Origin: a virus
DNA: 39,014 nucleotides
Virus record (IMG/VR): IMGVR_UViG_3300025137_000095
Coordinates: 1 to 39,014 of that record
Direction: 5' to 3' (one strand)
Shown here: positions 23,301-31,126 of the stretch, one piece after another
How the letters are laid out: the number at the start of each line of letters is the position of its first letter
How positions within the stretch are numbered: the stretch's first letter is position 1
Position numbers and translations under genes: made by a program
The notes under the pieces: model-generated
The model's input: only the letters and a program-made list of their open reading frames with translations
Databases searched by the model: none
What the model was told of the DNA's origin: nothing

Positions 23301-24200
23301 TCCGTCAGGGTCTGTTTTGATGCGTCCACGTACAGCAAGTTCTAGTAAGCCTTGAACAAATCCACCTACACCACCACCGATCAGAGCTTGCTCACCTGCA
23401 CCTTCAAATGTGCCTTGCTCTGGATTGTATATACCCTGCTCGATGAGGTTCTGCATGATACCGGCAGAGGCTTCTTGTGCTGCCTCTACACCACCCTCTT
23501 GTGCTATTCGTTTTAACGAACCAACAAGACCCACGGTTGCATCTTGACCAAGACCTTTTTTGAATACGCTTAATATGCGTAATGGGGAGATAAGCTCAGT
23601 GGCACCGACACCAAAACCAAGTAAGGAAGCTTTCGTTCGTTCTTCTTCTGTAGCGTCACCTGCACGGGCGCGTTCACTTGCTTCACCTGCACCAGCAGTA
23701 GTGGCTAAACCAACAGCCAGCGCTGGATTTATAGCAGCGGCACCAAGGATACCACCAAAAGATCCAAGTCCTTCGCCAAACTTACGCGTCCCAGCAGCAA
23801 AACCGCCAGTATCTCGGTCTATGGATAGTGCTTCTTGTACGGGATCAAATAACGACTGGATGCCGTCACGGACTGCTAATTCCTCACGTTCAGGGAGTAT
23901 TGTGGCTGCACCAAGCGCACCAGACTCTAATATACCCGCTGCACCAGAAGCCGTACCTTTTAACAACTCTTCTAAAAAGTCAGGCGTTATATCGTCTAGA
24001 AAACCTTCATCATCTACAGGCGCTTCGTAGTCATATGTAGGTTGTGATGCTCTAAGCTCTTCTGACCGTCTTGCCCGATCCAAGGCTTGTGGTGTAAATT
24101 GTTGATTTGCTAATGATATTATCTGCGCTTCAGTAGCACCAGCAGGAGCCTCTACATCAAGTGTAGTACCATCTTTTAGGCTTAATTCGTATAGAGGCAT
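17310..24200 (-). CDS. Giant internal virion/ejection protein with zincin motif (2,296 aa)
   Basis: This is the last gene of the leftward arm. Residues 1-35 form a small domain opening MPLYELSLKDGTTLDVEAPA, common at the start of phage internal proteins. Residues about 60-290 are Gly/Ala-rich with hydrophobic stretches. Residues about 300-850 are low-complexity Ala/Glu/Lys with coiled-coil character and a KGAA tandem repeat near 764-783. A zincin motif HEMAH (1139-1143) is followed by DEFVAETF, whose Glu could be the third ligand. The C-terminal third has hydrophobic segments and an end region that resembles the PLxRFG domain of large polyvalent phage proteins (from memory). A virion protein ejected with the DNA and carrying a peptidase is the likely reading. 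Start at 24200 with GGGTAAG upstream. Confidence 0.8.
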   Translation of the reverse strand: MPLYELSLKDGTTLDVEAPAGATEAQIISLANQQFTPQALDRARRSEELRASQPTYDYEAPVDDEGFLDDITPDFLEELLKGTASGAAGILESGALGAATILPEREELAVRDGIQSLFDPVQEALSIDRDTGGFAAGTRKFGEGLGSFGGILGAAAINPALAVGLATTAGAGEASERARAGDATEEERTKASLLGFGVGATELISPLRILSVFKKGLGQDATVGLVGSLKRIAQEGGVEAAQEASAGIMQNLIEQGIYNPEQGTFEGAGEQALIGGGVGGFVQGLLELAVRGRIKTDPDGSQDVDLLSAPEEKPLLPTPEGGPTAPEGATALEAQSEELRQLAASVEEVDAAAVAAAPEKAGTIEDIAADARAENAEKKAAARATAAARKKMEEDAAKEGVPADTAADEDIIEGTATEKDAAVGETPVVPEVYVFDIKKTAKQTEKEFRTQFNFTTEQVLAGLKVREDLKAGKITSEEASNRFAGILEQATILSKSDVPETEVRTEAAPVEETAPDTKKKSFREVDAELRKVEQQRRRDGAEDAAPKLTFNKISKADSLAGKAARSSVEGQPNIVLENRTGAAWRAFDTNDNNRQIISGHRLLADAKKALAATLAAREVVTPAPEAAPEPEAAPAAAQETTTTPERVRTVDVTGARRRDVTLETPVEPIQVEQSSLDKLMAAARKTTPAAARKIREKLSADENIPQKNKDRLTTILETTEARREARDDLTPKQRAKASEQAIEAIDEITKQAATTVVPAGKKTAAKGAAKGAAKGAAKGAAKGTTTKKLTTKEKEEIKKEVRKKTKKDADKAVAAVPAKVREESGQLEFYTQKFGPAKKVSFVNEAGDPVVASLDVETTKEDDTKILELLRTQIPELQSKEKEKETDERKEARAAQLYFRKQENPNDAIEVITHEAKFSTVQYRRGEGTPDGEYAYFSSTGPEVAKMAKKWIEKNLSDSTNKQVTNLMAYQAESLKAANRRHKALRSKKNDPVRIARERQAEIDLDNALEAEQNLIDQGATFKDKELFATQADIDKYLPDYLMSNAVVNLDIPTHPVVGNLLRQGRLSDALRAIAITTPSKRVEQIATTLSKLTGDTKVKVNKFVTNTAGESAAGYFDPKTNTIVLNAETGINPHTILHEMAHAATSATIANKSHPLTKQLNTLFNNVKDKLDTAYGSQNLDEFVAETFGNPEFQRKLAGINVKGEPISSLRRFFNAVANFFRRKMNMQTKSVGSALNETDKLLEAILAPSPETRDADILYSIQDNVLDHIKNMHQGFKAPTDTASKDKFLDRVTDFINGGAAATTKNVVMQALPFQAVTDLTKKYGPNLQEAAIELQEAIEQQIGDTNKADGEVDGTLKTLEEWQKNNSEVTDVFNSVVYESTTNGVDPTDILKTDAKGKEYLEGVDPILKTPKGRPKKYKTTDPDKIAIWKGMQARWTTEPDKGGIGADGRATYIKMRNAYQLIYRDLKAVVEGRVDDLVGDVTPEDKANFKKSVMEQIFDNEGIRPYFPLTRTGDIWIKYKASDGKSTENVYESFVTDTARARRIAELNQDPRVSDKVDNDGNVVRDKNGAAVKDMDLYDSADNITFSSPTPGSFVEQTLEILGKSKPAKGATKAEVDAHNEQVKEIMGLFIKTLPETSFAKSMQKRGGRDQKGELGFDRDAFEAFRSRAYDLTRQVQRIKYGNKIRGIDSKLTDALKANTYDNPTEARAARSVVNELLERSKFARNPPNTLLNRAAAQANRIAFLGTIGFNVSSAVVNASQIPLVMGPMLNGKYRKQLGIAASGKAIGKAMSLITGSGFNRKISEIDPKAANREVKGTPSIDNYYETIDGKLVVRKDLNLTDKKRKELERLTVLVQTAGDRGLLNRSLFYDTLGIDQTGRARSFYEKVNAWGALVFHVQESFNRQTALISAYDLEIQSREAKGEDINTEKVQQEAAQEALRMAQEMNGGAALATTGRFAQQGIGRVAMMYKGYGVQMYYTLFKTGDAALRSMKNSKKYTPEEIRAAREQFFGIALASALLAGVQGMPIVGGVLLMANLFLDDDEDDAETILRKHIGEFAYKGPVTALLGTDISSRIGLSNLLYRDNPYNAGASVPERVFEIAGGPAWSVASSYGRGMKDILSEDGNVERGIEAMLPAAVRNLVKGTPVIGRYARDKGILTRRGDPILDDVTTGGLIAQMIGFPPTDYTLAQEQNQAIKRIDRTVNTKRTKLLKRYYVGLRFGDDVSDVFNDIAKFNSRHPTAAITPSSIKRSLAGHMRSTIKMHNGVTLSPNMRMILQNHVAEYSQYGVFDD
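21853..21912 (-). repeat. 12-bp tandem repeat encoding KGAA
   Basis: Four perfect copies of a 12-bp unit (CCTTTAGCAGCT on the + strand, 21853-21900) are followed by one diverged copy (21901-21912). In the coding frame this gives five consecutive KGAA units in the giant internal protein. Because the copies are identical at the DNA level, the repeat is probably recent and could vary in number between relatives. Confidence 0.9.
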
Positions 24201-24215
24201 TGCGCTTACCCTAAA

Positions 24216-26057
24216 TTATTTTTGTTTTATAGCTGCTATTTGTTCAGCAGTAATACCACTAGCGCCTAGATTTACACCTATTATATCATTTAAACGTGCT
24301 TCTAAATTTGCACGTGTCGTAATTACTCCAGAATCAGTAGCAATTTTTTGTGCTTGTGCGTAAAGTTTTTCCCGCATGGCATTAATTGCAGGTTGTGTTT
24401 TTGCAATGTCTTCTGGATTTCCACTGCGCATGTTGGCAGCATGTTCTATCAACAACATTTGAAACGACTGATCTTTCTCTAAAAGATCCGAATACGTTTT
24501 ACTTATACCTTGATTTAATTTTATTATTTGATCTGTCAATTTATTTGCGTCTCTAGATTCTCTATCCGCAATACGTTGTGCTACTTGACTCATAAGTTGT
24601 AGTTTACCTAAATTAGTTCTTGCGTTAGCAGTATCAGCGGCAAGTTTGTTTTCAACTTCTTTGTTTAATATTTCTTTTTCTTCTCCGACTATACTTCCTA
24701 GTGACTGTAAACCTTGACGACGATCTAAACTAGCTTGCTGTAGTGCTGCTGTTGCTGCTGTTACAGTTGTTTTTCCTAAATCAATATCCACTTCGATTGC
24801 TTTAGACTTTAAATTTAGCTCATCCATCACACGTTGACGTTCATTCTCTGTTTGAGTGTCTTTTGCAGCCATACCAGCTACGCCAGACGTTTTTAAAGCT
24901 TCTCCAACAGTAGATCCTGATGCACCTAGCAAAGTCTGTATTAATCTATCGTTTCTTCCAGCCGCTGTTTGTGATGCATTAAGAGCTTCAAGTTTTGCCT
25001 GCATTTCGGCATAATCAGCTGCTTTTTGATCTCTACCAGTTTCTTGATTTGCAAAATTCGCTGCTTCTGCACGTTCTGCTCTGGGATCAACAGCCGCTAA
25101 ATTACTAGCAAGCGCCCTTTGTTGCGCATCTAATGCCCGAGTGCCAGCGTCTAACTCTCCACGTTCGGCAACTTTAACTTGCTCTAATGCTGCGATGCCT
25201 TCTGTCAAAGGATCTTTTTCAGGCTCTGGTGCAGGTTGTTTCTGTTCTTGTTGGGTCGGTGGCACGACCGGTGGCTCAACTACAGGCTCTTCTGACTCTG
25301 CAGGAGCGGTAGATGTTGGAGTGAATAAATAATCCACTGCGGGCTCCATAAAATCTCCAGAAATAAGATCCTCTGCACCTCCGGTTATAGAACGAGTTAA
25401 CGTATCTGCACCTCTCAACACGCTTTGCACTGGAGACTGCATGTCGTCTGTGCCAAATAAAAATTCTTCCACATCACCATACGCATCTCGCACCACTTGA
25501 GGAGTCGCGGCTCGCCCTAGTTGTTCTAAAGAATCACCTAGTCTTGGAATTGGTAAAGCTTTTACAAGTTCATCTGCTCTTTCTTGCGTTATTTTCCCTG
25601 CTTCAAGGTCGCGGATTATATCCTCTCTCTGTTTAGACCTTGAACCTGTGTAAGGGCTTTCAACTTGTTTACCCTCTTGGAATCCAACGATGCCACCTTG
25701 TGCCATTGTCTGCATGTTTGGTCTTGGCTGTGCAGCTACACCTTGAGATGCTACACGCTGCATATTCTGTTGTTGACGTGCTTGATTATTTTTCATTACA
25801 CCCGCAACGCCCTGTAACACGTCATCTTTTGATTGACCCATAGCTTTCTGTTCTAGCTGTTGAGCAATAGTTCCGGGCTGATTTTCTACCTGCAGCTGCA
25901 GTTCTCTTTTAGCAGCATCATGAGTTGAAGTTATTTTTTGCAGTGCAAGCACATCAATAAGCTCACCGCTCACTTTGCTCTTCTGCGCTAAAGCCGTAGG
26001 GTTGCCACGATAAGCGTCTGTTTTTTGTTCGATAAGTTCATCAATACCGTATGCCAT
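24216..26057 (-). CDS. Internal virion-type structural protein, 613 aa
   Basis: The protein has 613 residues, Gln/Ala/Glu-rich. The N-terminal 110 residues are helical (AYGIDELIEQKTDAYRGNPT onward). A short segment near 115-130 reads MAQGGIVGFQEGKQ; the GG-I-x-x-F motif with preceding Gln also appears in the 461-aa protein. Residues about 270-300 are Pro/Glu-rich, and long helices follow. This is the make-up of internal (core/ejection) proteins of short-tailed marine phages. No enzyme motif is visible. Start 26057 with GGGG upstream. It is followed closely by the giant protein (15-base gap), so they are probably one transcript and one ejected complex. Confidence 0.65.
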   Translation of the reverse strand: MAYGIDELIEQKTDAYRGNPTALAQKSKVSGELIDVLALQKITSTHDAAKRELQLQVENQPGTIAQQLEQKAMGQSKDDVLQGVAGVMKNNQARQQQNMQRVASQGVAAQPRPNMQTMAQGGIVGFQEGKQVESPYTGSRSKQREDIIRDLEAGKITQERADELVKALPIPRLGDSLEQLGRAATPQVVRDAYGDVEEFLFGTDDMQSPVQSVLRGADTLTRSITGGAEDLISGDFMEPAVDYLFTPTSTAPAESEEPVVEPPVVPPTQQEQKQPAPEPEKDPLTEGIAALEQVKVAERGELDAGTRALDAQQRALASNLAAVDPRAERAEAANFANQETGRDQKAADYAEMQAKLEALNASQTAAGRNDRLIQTLLGASGSTVGEALKTSGVAGMAAKDTQTENERQRVMDELNLKSKAIEVDIDLGKTTVTAATAALQQASLDRRQGLQSLGSIVGEEKEILNKEVENKLAADTANARTNLGKLQLMSQVAQRIADRESRDANKLTDQIIKLNQGISKTYSDLLEKDQSFQMLLIEHAANMRSGNPEDIAKTQPAINAMREKLYAQAQKIATDSGVITTRANLEARLNDIIGVNLGASGITAEQIAAIKQK

Positions 26058-26066
26058 GTCTAACCC

Positions 26067-26930
26067 CTAAGTACCCGGAAATATGCTCTCGTATAAATTC
26101 ATAATGCCACCGGCAGTATTCATTGCGCTAGTTAGACCACTAGGTTGTGCATAAGTGTATGACTGTGTGGCTAGTGGTAAACCTTGCAACAACGACTGCA
26201 TGTACTGAACTTGTTTATAAGGATAATCACGTTCTTCTCTAAATTGTGCATAATCTGCACCAATACCTTCAGATTCAATACCACGTTGTGCAGCACCTAA
26301 ATCAGCTTGTTTTTGTAATGCTGCCAACCCAAACACGTTAGTTGCATCTTGAGCGGTTTGTTGCCTACCCTGCTCTACATTAAATTGTCCTGCTGCCTTG
26401 TCAAAGGCGTCTCTGTATCCAGCACCTGTAATACCAGCAAGATTTTGTAACAGATTACGTTGATTTTCCGAATCCATTATAGCTTGACGTGACCCACCAA
26501 ATGAACCGGCTCTTGTAAGCCTACCCGCATTTCGTACACGTTCAATGTCAGCCTGACGACGCGCCTCGTCAATTTGTGGTTGTAGTGCAGACTGTAGATA
26601 CGGATTCATATACTGACTGGCAACGCCTGTATCGGTAAAGCTAGTGGGAGTAAACGCACCCATCTGTGTTGTAGGTACATTCAGTCCAGCTATGCCCTGA
26701 AACGCTGCTGTTTGCGGTGCAGATGCCCCTGCAGTAAGAGGCCCGCCATAACCTTGATACCCCATAGACCCAAGAGCTTGACCTCGACCAAGCATTTCAG
26801 TGACATATGGACCCACATAATTAGAAAGAGCAGACTCAGTTCCAGTTTGTTGCTGCCCCGCTGCACCTGCGGTGGTTGCTGCTTTTTGTGCTGCACTAGT
26901 TGTACTAGCTAATGGTGGTACTGCTGTCAT
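26067..26930 (-). CDS. Probable internal virion protein, 287 aa
   Basis: This 287-residue protein is rich in Ala, Gln, Gly and Thr. The first 40 residues are a low-complexity lead. The centre (about 115-200) is helical with repeated Gln/Arg (QPQIDEARRQADIERVRNAG). The end includes SYTYAQPSG and closes IFPGT. I know such proteins only as unnamed members of marine podovirus structural clusters. No catalytic motif is seen. It lies between two large internal-type proteins, with gaps of about 10 bases, and probably takes part in the same internal structure. Confidence 0.6.
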   Translation of the reverse strand: MTAVPPLASTTSAAQKAATTAGAAGQQQTGTESALSNYVGPYVTEMLGRGQALGSMGYQGYGGPLTAGASAPQTAAFQGIAGLNVPTTQMGAFTPTSFTDTGVASQYMNPYLQSALQPQIDEARRQADIERVRNAGRLTRAGSFGGSRQAIMDSENQRNLLQNLAGITGAGYRDAFDKAAGQFNVEQGRQQTAQDATNVFGLAALQKQADLGAAQRGIESEGIGADYAQFREERDYPYKQVQYMQSLLQGLPLATQSYTYAQPSGLTSAMNTAGGIMNLYESIFPGT

Positions 26931-26940
26931 AATTTATCTC

Positions 26941-28326
26941 CTACGCAGGCAAAAATTCTTCGGGGTCGATTTCCTTGCCTTGCTTTGTGCTACCGGTGCG
27001 TTCTTTACGTACCCTCGACATCATTTTTTCTAACACTTTAGCACCTGCATCTGAGTTGCCATTACCAAGATGACTAACAACGTCTGCTGGGATTACAAAT
27101 TCACCGTCACTAAGAGCTGCAGGCTGTTCACCTTCTATGCTTGCATCTATTTCATCAGCCATGCCATCGGTAGCACCGTCCAAATATTGAGGATTTTTAA
27201 GTTCTGCCATACCGCCTTCTTGAAATGGATTAATAGCATCAAACCCCTTAGATATTGTACCTGTGAGTCTGTTTAATTGTTCCATAGCATCACTAGTGAG
27301 ATCACTACCCGAAACGCCTTCATCAGCATAGCCTAGAAACACATTACCTTGAAACAACCCTTTTTTGCCGTTAGGCATCGTGCGTGTCGTTATAGGTTTA
27401 TTTGATCTGATGTTGGCTACCTTTTGCATCGGTGAGTCTGATGAGTCCGGCGCGTCTACTCTACGTCCAGCAGTAAACTGAGCTATGCCCCCCTGTGCAA
27501 ACCCTTTTGCCGGTGTAGCTACGGCACCGCCCAGTAATGCTACCTGTGCAAGGGGGCTTAACTGATTAAAAGCTTGTGCGGCAGCAGGGTTATTAGATGT
27601 AACAACACCAGAACCCTGTAAATTACCACCTCCAAGCATGGTGCCACCTCTGTTACCAAGCGCAGAGGCTAACTGTGCTGCCTGTGCTGCCTGTGCAGGG
27701 GGAGTAGCCGCAGCGGAAGCAGCTGTTTGTTGAGCGGCGGCGGCTTTGACGACTTTAGCGGCTTTAGCGGCATCTTCTGCAGTGCGGATGGGAGCTAACT
27801 GCTGCCCTGCTCTGTTTTGTGCTGCTAGATTCGCTCTGTTTAGTGCTTCTAGCCCAGCTGCCTGACCCGACAAGTCACCACCTGAAAAGCTAACATCAGT
27901 AAAGTATCTTTGCCCACCACTACCGGGTCGGCGTGCAGGATCATACGTGTTAGGCACTTGCATACGACTAGCTGTATAGGTAGGAATTTTGCCCTGATAA
28001 CCAGATTTTTGTTGAGGAGTGCTACCAAATAAACCTAGTGCATCAGCCCCTGCACCAGCAGCACCGAGTATTCTTGCATAATCAAGATTACCTTTATCAT
28101 CTTGGAACATGTTAGTAATTCCGCCAAGGGCGCTACTGCCTAGACCACTCAATATGTCCGCTATGCCACCAGAGGATTGCTGTTTTTGGTAGTTTTGAAG
28201 CGTAGACTGCATATTTCCATAGGGGTTGCCGCCAGTGCTTTGTGGAGTAGATGGGGTAGAACTACCACCAAACAGACTTGATGCGGCGCCACTAACTGTA
28301 TCTACAACGGAATCATACCAAGCCAT
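26941..28326 (-). CDS. Internal virion-type protein with ALSDGEFVIPADVV motif, 461 aa
   Basis: The protein has 461 residues. Residues 1-100 are Ser/Gly/Gln-rich, and about 170-250 are Ala-rich. The segment FAQGGIAQF (about 275) resembles the GG-I-x-x-F segment of the 613-aa protein. Near the C-terminus a well-preserved stretch reads EGEQPAALSDGEFVIPADVV, then SHLGNG and a Lys/Arg-rich end. This end pattern (GMAD...I...QPAALSDGEFV-x-PADVVS-x-LG-x-G) is frequent in marine podovirus structural clusters, although its function is unknown. The gene overlaps the upstream gene by one base (TAATG). Possible role: an internal core protein that leaves the capsid with the DNA. Confidence 0.7.
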   Translation of the reverse strand: MAWYDSVVDTVSGAASSLFGGSSTPSTPQSTGGNPYGNMQSTLQNYQKQQSSGGIADILSGLGSSALGGITNMFQDDKGNLDYARILGAAGAGADALGLFGSTPQQKSGYQGKIPTYTASRMQVPNTYDPARRPGSGGQRYFTDVSFSGGDLSGQAAGLEALNRANLAAQNRAGQQLAPIRTAEDAAKAAKVVKAAAAQQTAASAAATPPAQAAQAAQLASALGNRGGTMLGGGNLQGSGVVTSNNPAAAQAFNQLSPLAQVALLGGAVATPAKGFAQGGIAQFTAGRRVDAPDSSDSPMQKVANIRSNKPITTRTMPNGKKGLFQGNVFLGYADEGVSGSDLTSDAMEQLNRLTGTISKGFDAINPFQEGGMAELKNPQYLDGATDGMADEIDASIEGEQPAALSDGEFVIPADVVSHLGNGNSDAGAKVLEKMMSRVRKERTGSTKQGKEIDPEEFLPA

Positions 28327-30662
28327 TATCTATCTCCTATAAGCCGCAGCAGCTCTTCATTAGCGCTACCTTGTGAGTACGGGCCTCTATAAAAAGCATC
28401 TTGCACAGGGTCTCTAAAAATACTTTCAAAATCATATGCAGGTCCAATCTTAGCAGGATCTGGACCTTTTACTGTAACTGGAGTGAACGCTGTTTGCATA
28501 AGTGGCATTATACCTTGTGATTGCTGCTGCTGCTGTTCGCCTTCGCCTTCGCCTTCGCCTTCGCCTTCGCCTTGACCTTCTCCTGTGCCTGAACCTATAC
28601 CGGCACCTATACCGGCACCGATTATAGACCCTATTGCAGTGCCAATTCCGGGATCTCCAGTTACAGGGTCAACAGGGGTTACAACCTGCTGATCTACCGG
28701 AATATAATCAAACACGTTAGTAGGCACCTCATTTTGCACATTCTGCGGTATAGTGTCAACTTGTGGTGTGCTTTGTAATTCGGCTATAGCCGATGTCTGT
28801 GCAACAAGATCTGCAATAAAATCTGTGTCTGAGTCGGTTACTTGATCTATAGGTTTACCGATGATCTCCGCTATAACTTCGTTAGCAGTTGAAGGCTCTG
28901 ATGTAGGTTGCTCACTTAGTATATCGGAATCTGCATCAAATCCGGCTTGTTGCTCTTGTATAAATTCAACTGGATCTTGACCTACCTCTTCAAAAAACTC
29001 TAAATCGTCCTGTGTAAGATCCGAAAGTTCTGGTCTAGTTGGCAGATCAGCAGGATCTACTTTGCCCGTGCTAACGGCTTCTGGTGCAGGTTCAGCTACA
29101 GGCTCTGGTGTAGGTTCAGCTACAGGCTCTGGTGCAGGCTCTGGTGTAGGCTCTGGTGGGCTATAATAGTCTTTAGCAATATTAAATACTTTATCTTTGT
29201 CTGCTTGTGATAGATCGCCGTAGTTTATGACTCCTGATTCGTTTGGAGTAACACCGGATTCAGAAAGAATATCGCCAATCTGACCTTGTATGTCAGACTG
29301 GAACATCGCATCGCCAGCTATCTTATCTTTCATTAGAGATGCTAGAGATTCAGACCCTTCGGCAATAGTTTTTACTTCTTTTAAATCGCCACCTTCATAA
29401 CTGACAATTTCTTCTCGCAAAAAATCTTGTTGCGCTTGTGTTAGATCTTCAGGTTTTAGCCCTAAAGATTCTATTGTGTTAGTAAATGACGCATTTTCAG
29501 CAGCAACATATTGTTCTGTGTATTGTGTTTGGTTAACAGGTAGATCTCCTAACCTGCCTTCTTTTAAGAAGTGTCTTCTAGCAGCTGAGTCGGTTACATC
29601 ACCAAGTTTATTAAGTTGTTTATATTCTCCTACGTTAAACTGATCACCTGTTAACGTGTTTACAAATCTATCTTCTATCTGATTATTTACTTCGGTTACA
29701 TTTACTCCTAAAGCATCACTTTTAGTTGTTAAATCACCTTTTAGTTCTTGATATTCATTAGAAGCTGTCTGTATTTTTTCAAAATCACCTTCTAATTCTG
29801 TCCTTAATTTAGTAGCGGGTGCATCTTCTGCAAAATTTTCATCGTAATAAGACTGTGCGTCTTTTACAGATTCGTTGTACTCACGCACTTTTGTATTGTA
29901 GTTGTTTACAGCAGTTGCATATGCACCCTGTTCTGTTGTGTTTTTAAGTGTTTCTTGTAATTCGTCTACTTCAGCTTTTAGTTCGTTCTGTGTATTTATT
30001 TTACCGTCTAGAGTATCTGCATATTCGTTGTATTGACCTGCTTTTCCCTGATATGCAGAGTTCATCTGATCTATTTCATCAGCTTTGGCCTCGGCACTTT
30101 GGTAGCTATCACTAACTTCCTGCACACTATCTTTAAGTTCTTCACTTAAAGGCTCGACCGCATCAGAACCATAAAATACTTCTTCGATCTCTGGTGGTGG
30201 ATCGTCATCACCAAAAACATCTTCCTTAATTCTGGTTATAGCCTCTTGCGCAACAGCTTGTGCAGCAGCTTGTTTAGCACCGGCTGCTAAAATCTCTCCA
30301 GTTGTGGCCTCTGCACCGGGTGCAAATCCTCCAGCTATTTGTTGTGTTACATATGCTCGGGCAGATGCTTCAAGAACATCTCCAATATCACCCCCCTCTG
30401 CTGCTACATCTGCACCTTCTATAAGAGGTAGCGCCCACGCATTGCCGGTTGCTACAGCCGCAACTTGCGCGGCAAATTTTACAGGATCTTCTCCTATTTG
30501 TTTTATGCTTTTTTCTACACCCTCAATAACAGGGTCAAATACTTCTTCAACAGCCCACTCGCCCACGTCTTCAACGGTATCACCAACCCATTTAATAGGC
30601 GCAGTAACAGCTTTAGCTACGCTTTTCGCTGCTCTTCGGACGGGTTTTACTATTGCGCTCAT
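28326..30662 (-). CDS. Large internal virion-type protein, 778 aa, with GE and PE repeats
   Basis: The protein has 778 residues. The N-terminal 150 residues start with a basic amphipathic helix (VKPVRRAAKSVAKAV) and then Ala/Gly-rich helices. The middle (about 180-450) is coiled-coil with many Glu/Gln/Asn. A Pro/Glu repeat (about 505-535, PEPAPEPVAEPTPEPV type) is followed by a second acidic part. A Gly-zipper stretch (GTAIGSIIGAGIGAGIGSG, about 690) leads into GEGQGEGEGE and a run of Gln. Such Gly-zippers can insert in membranes, which would suit DNA-channel formation on entry, as in other ejected proteins; that is inference. It overlaps both neighbours by 1-4 bases. Confidence 0.7.
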   Translation of the reverse strand: MSAIVKPVRRAAKSVAKAVTAPIKWVGDTVEDVGEWAVEEVFDPVIEGVEKSIKQIGEDPVKFAAQVAAVATGNAWALPLIEGADVAAEGGDIGDVLEASARAYVTQQIAGGFAPGAEATTGEILAAGAKQAAAQAVAQEAITRIKEDVFGDDDPPPEIEEVFYGSDAVEPLSEELKDSVQEVSDSYQSAEAKADEIDQMNSAYQGKAGQYNEYADTLDGKINTQNELKAEVDELQETLKNTTEQGAYATAVNNYNTKVREYNESVKDAQSYYDENFAEDAPATKLRTELEGDFEKIQTASNEYQELKGDLTTKSDALGVNVTEVNNQIEDRFVNTLTGDQFNVGEYKQLNKLGDVTDSAARRHFLKEGRLGDLPVNQTQYTEQYVAAENASFTNTIESLGLKPEDLTQAQQDFLREEIVSYEGGDLKEVKTIAEGSESLASLMKDKIAGDAMFQSDIQGQIGDILSESGVTPNESGVINYGDLSQADKDKVFNIAKDYYSPPEPTPEPAPEPVAEPTPEPVAEPAPEAVSTGKVDPADLPTRPELSDLTQDDLEFFEEVGQDPVEFIQEQQAGFDADSDILSEQPTSEPSTANEVIAEIIGKPIDQVTDSDTDFIADLVAQTSAIAELQSTPQVDTIPQNVQNEVPTNVFDYIPVDQQVVTPVDPVTGDPGIGTAIGSIIGAGIGAGIGSGTGEGQGEGEGEGEGEGEQQQQQSQGIMPLMQTAFTPVTVKGPDPAKIGPAYDFESIFRDPVQDAFYRGPYSQGSANEELLRLIGDR
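28536..28571 (-). repeat. 6-bp tandem repeat encoding Gly-Glu
   Basis: Six copies of TTCGCC (+ strand) lie in a row and encode a GEGEGE segment in the 778-aa protein. Next to them, a TGC/GCT run (28521-28535) encodes consecutive glutamines. These are short simple-sequence tracts that can slip during replication. Confidence 0.85.
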
Positions 30663-31126
30663 GCGACTAAACCTTCTAAAGACTCTTTACCTATCCTAGT
30701 AAATACACCATAGTCATCACTATCTTCGTATTGTCCTAAATATAGTTTAGTGTCTGTATCCACTAGCTTTTTTTGCACTATGCGAACTAGTGGCACCAAC
30801 TCATCGCCGGTAAAAGTAGCGTTCCAGTGAGTCATGCCTTTGTCTTGCAAATACGCATAGTATTTGACCATGTTATTTGCATAATTTCTGGCAGTGTCTA
30901 CATTTAGAGGGCGACCTACCATCTTAGTCTTGTTCTTACCTTCACCCACATGCCCAACAAACACAGTATTTCCTATCTGAGTCACATCTGCAGACGGCAA
31001 AGTTGCTTCACTAGTAAATTTAAGTAAGTTCTCCTGTAAGGAGCTGTCACCGCGCTGCTCATCTATAGCCATTGTTATGACTTCGTGCGTTTCTAACTGC
31101 TGTTTATTGCTGTCTATCACCTGCAC
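30659..31126 (-). CDS. Hypothetical structural-region protein, 155 aa (GTG start)
   Basis: The protein has 155 residues. The start is a GTG at 31126 overlapping the previous stop (TAGTG). GGAG eight bases upstream supports it, whereas an internal ATG further on has no ribosome binding site. The middle is beta-rich (VTQIGNTVFVGHVGEGKNKTKM) and the second half helical with KLYLGQYEDSDDYGVF near the end. Function unknown. It stands between the small beta protein and the 778-aa internal protein. Confidence 0.6.
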   Translation of the reverse strand: MQVIDSNKQQLETHEVITMAIDEQRGDSSLQENLLKFTSEATLPSADVTQIGNTVFVGHVGEGKNKTKMVGRPLNVDTARNYANNMVKYYAYLQDKGMTHWNATFTGDELVPLVRIVQKKLVDTDTKLYLGQYEDSDDYGVFTRIGKESLEGLVA

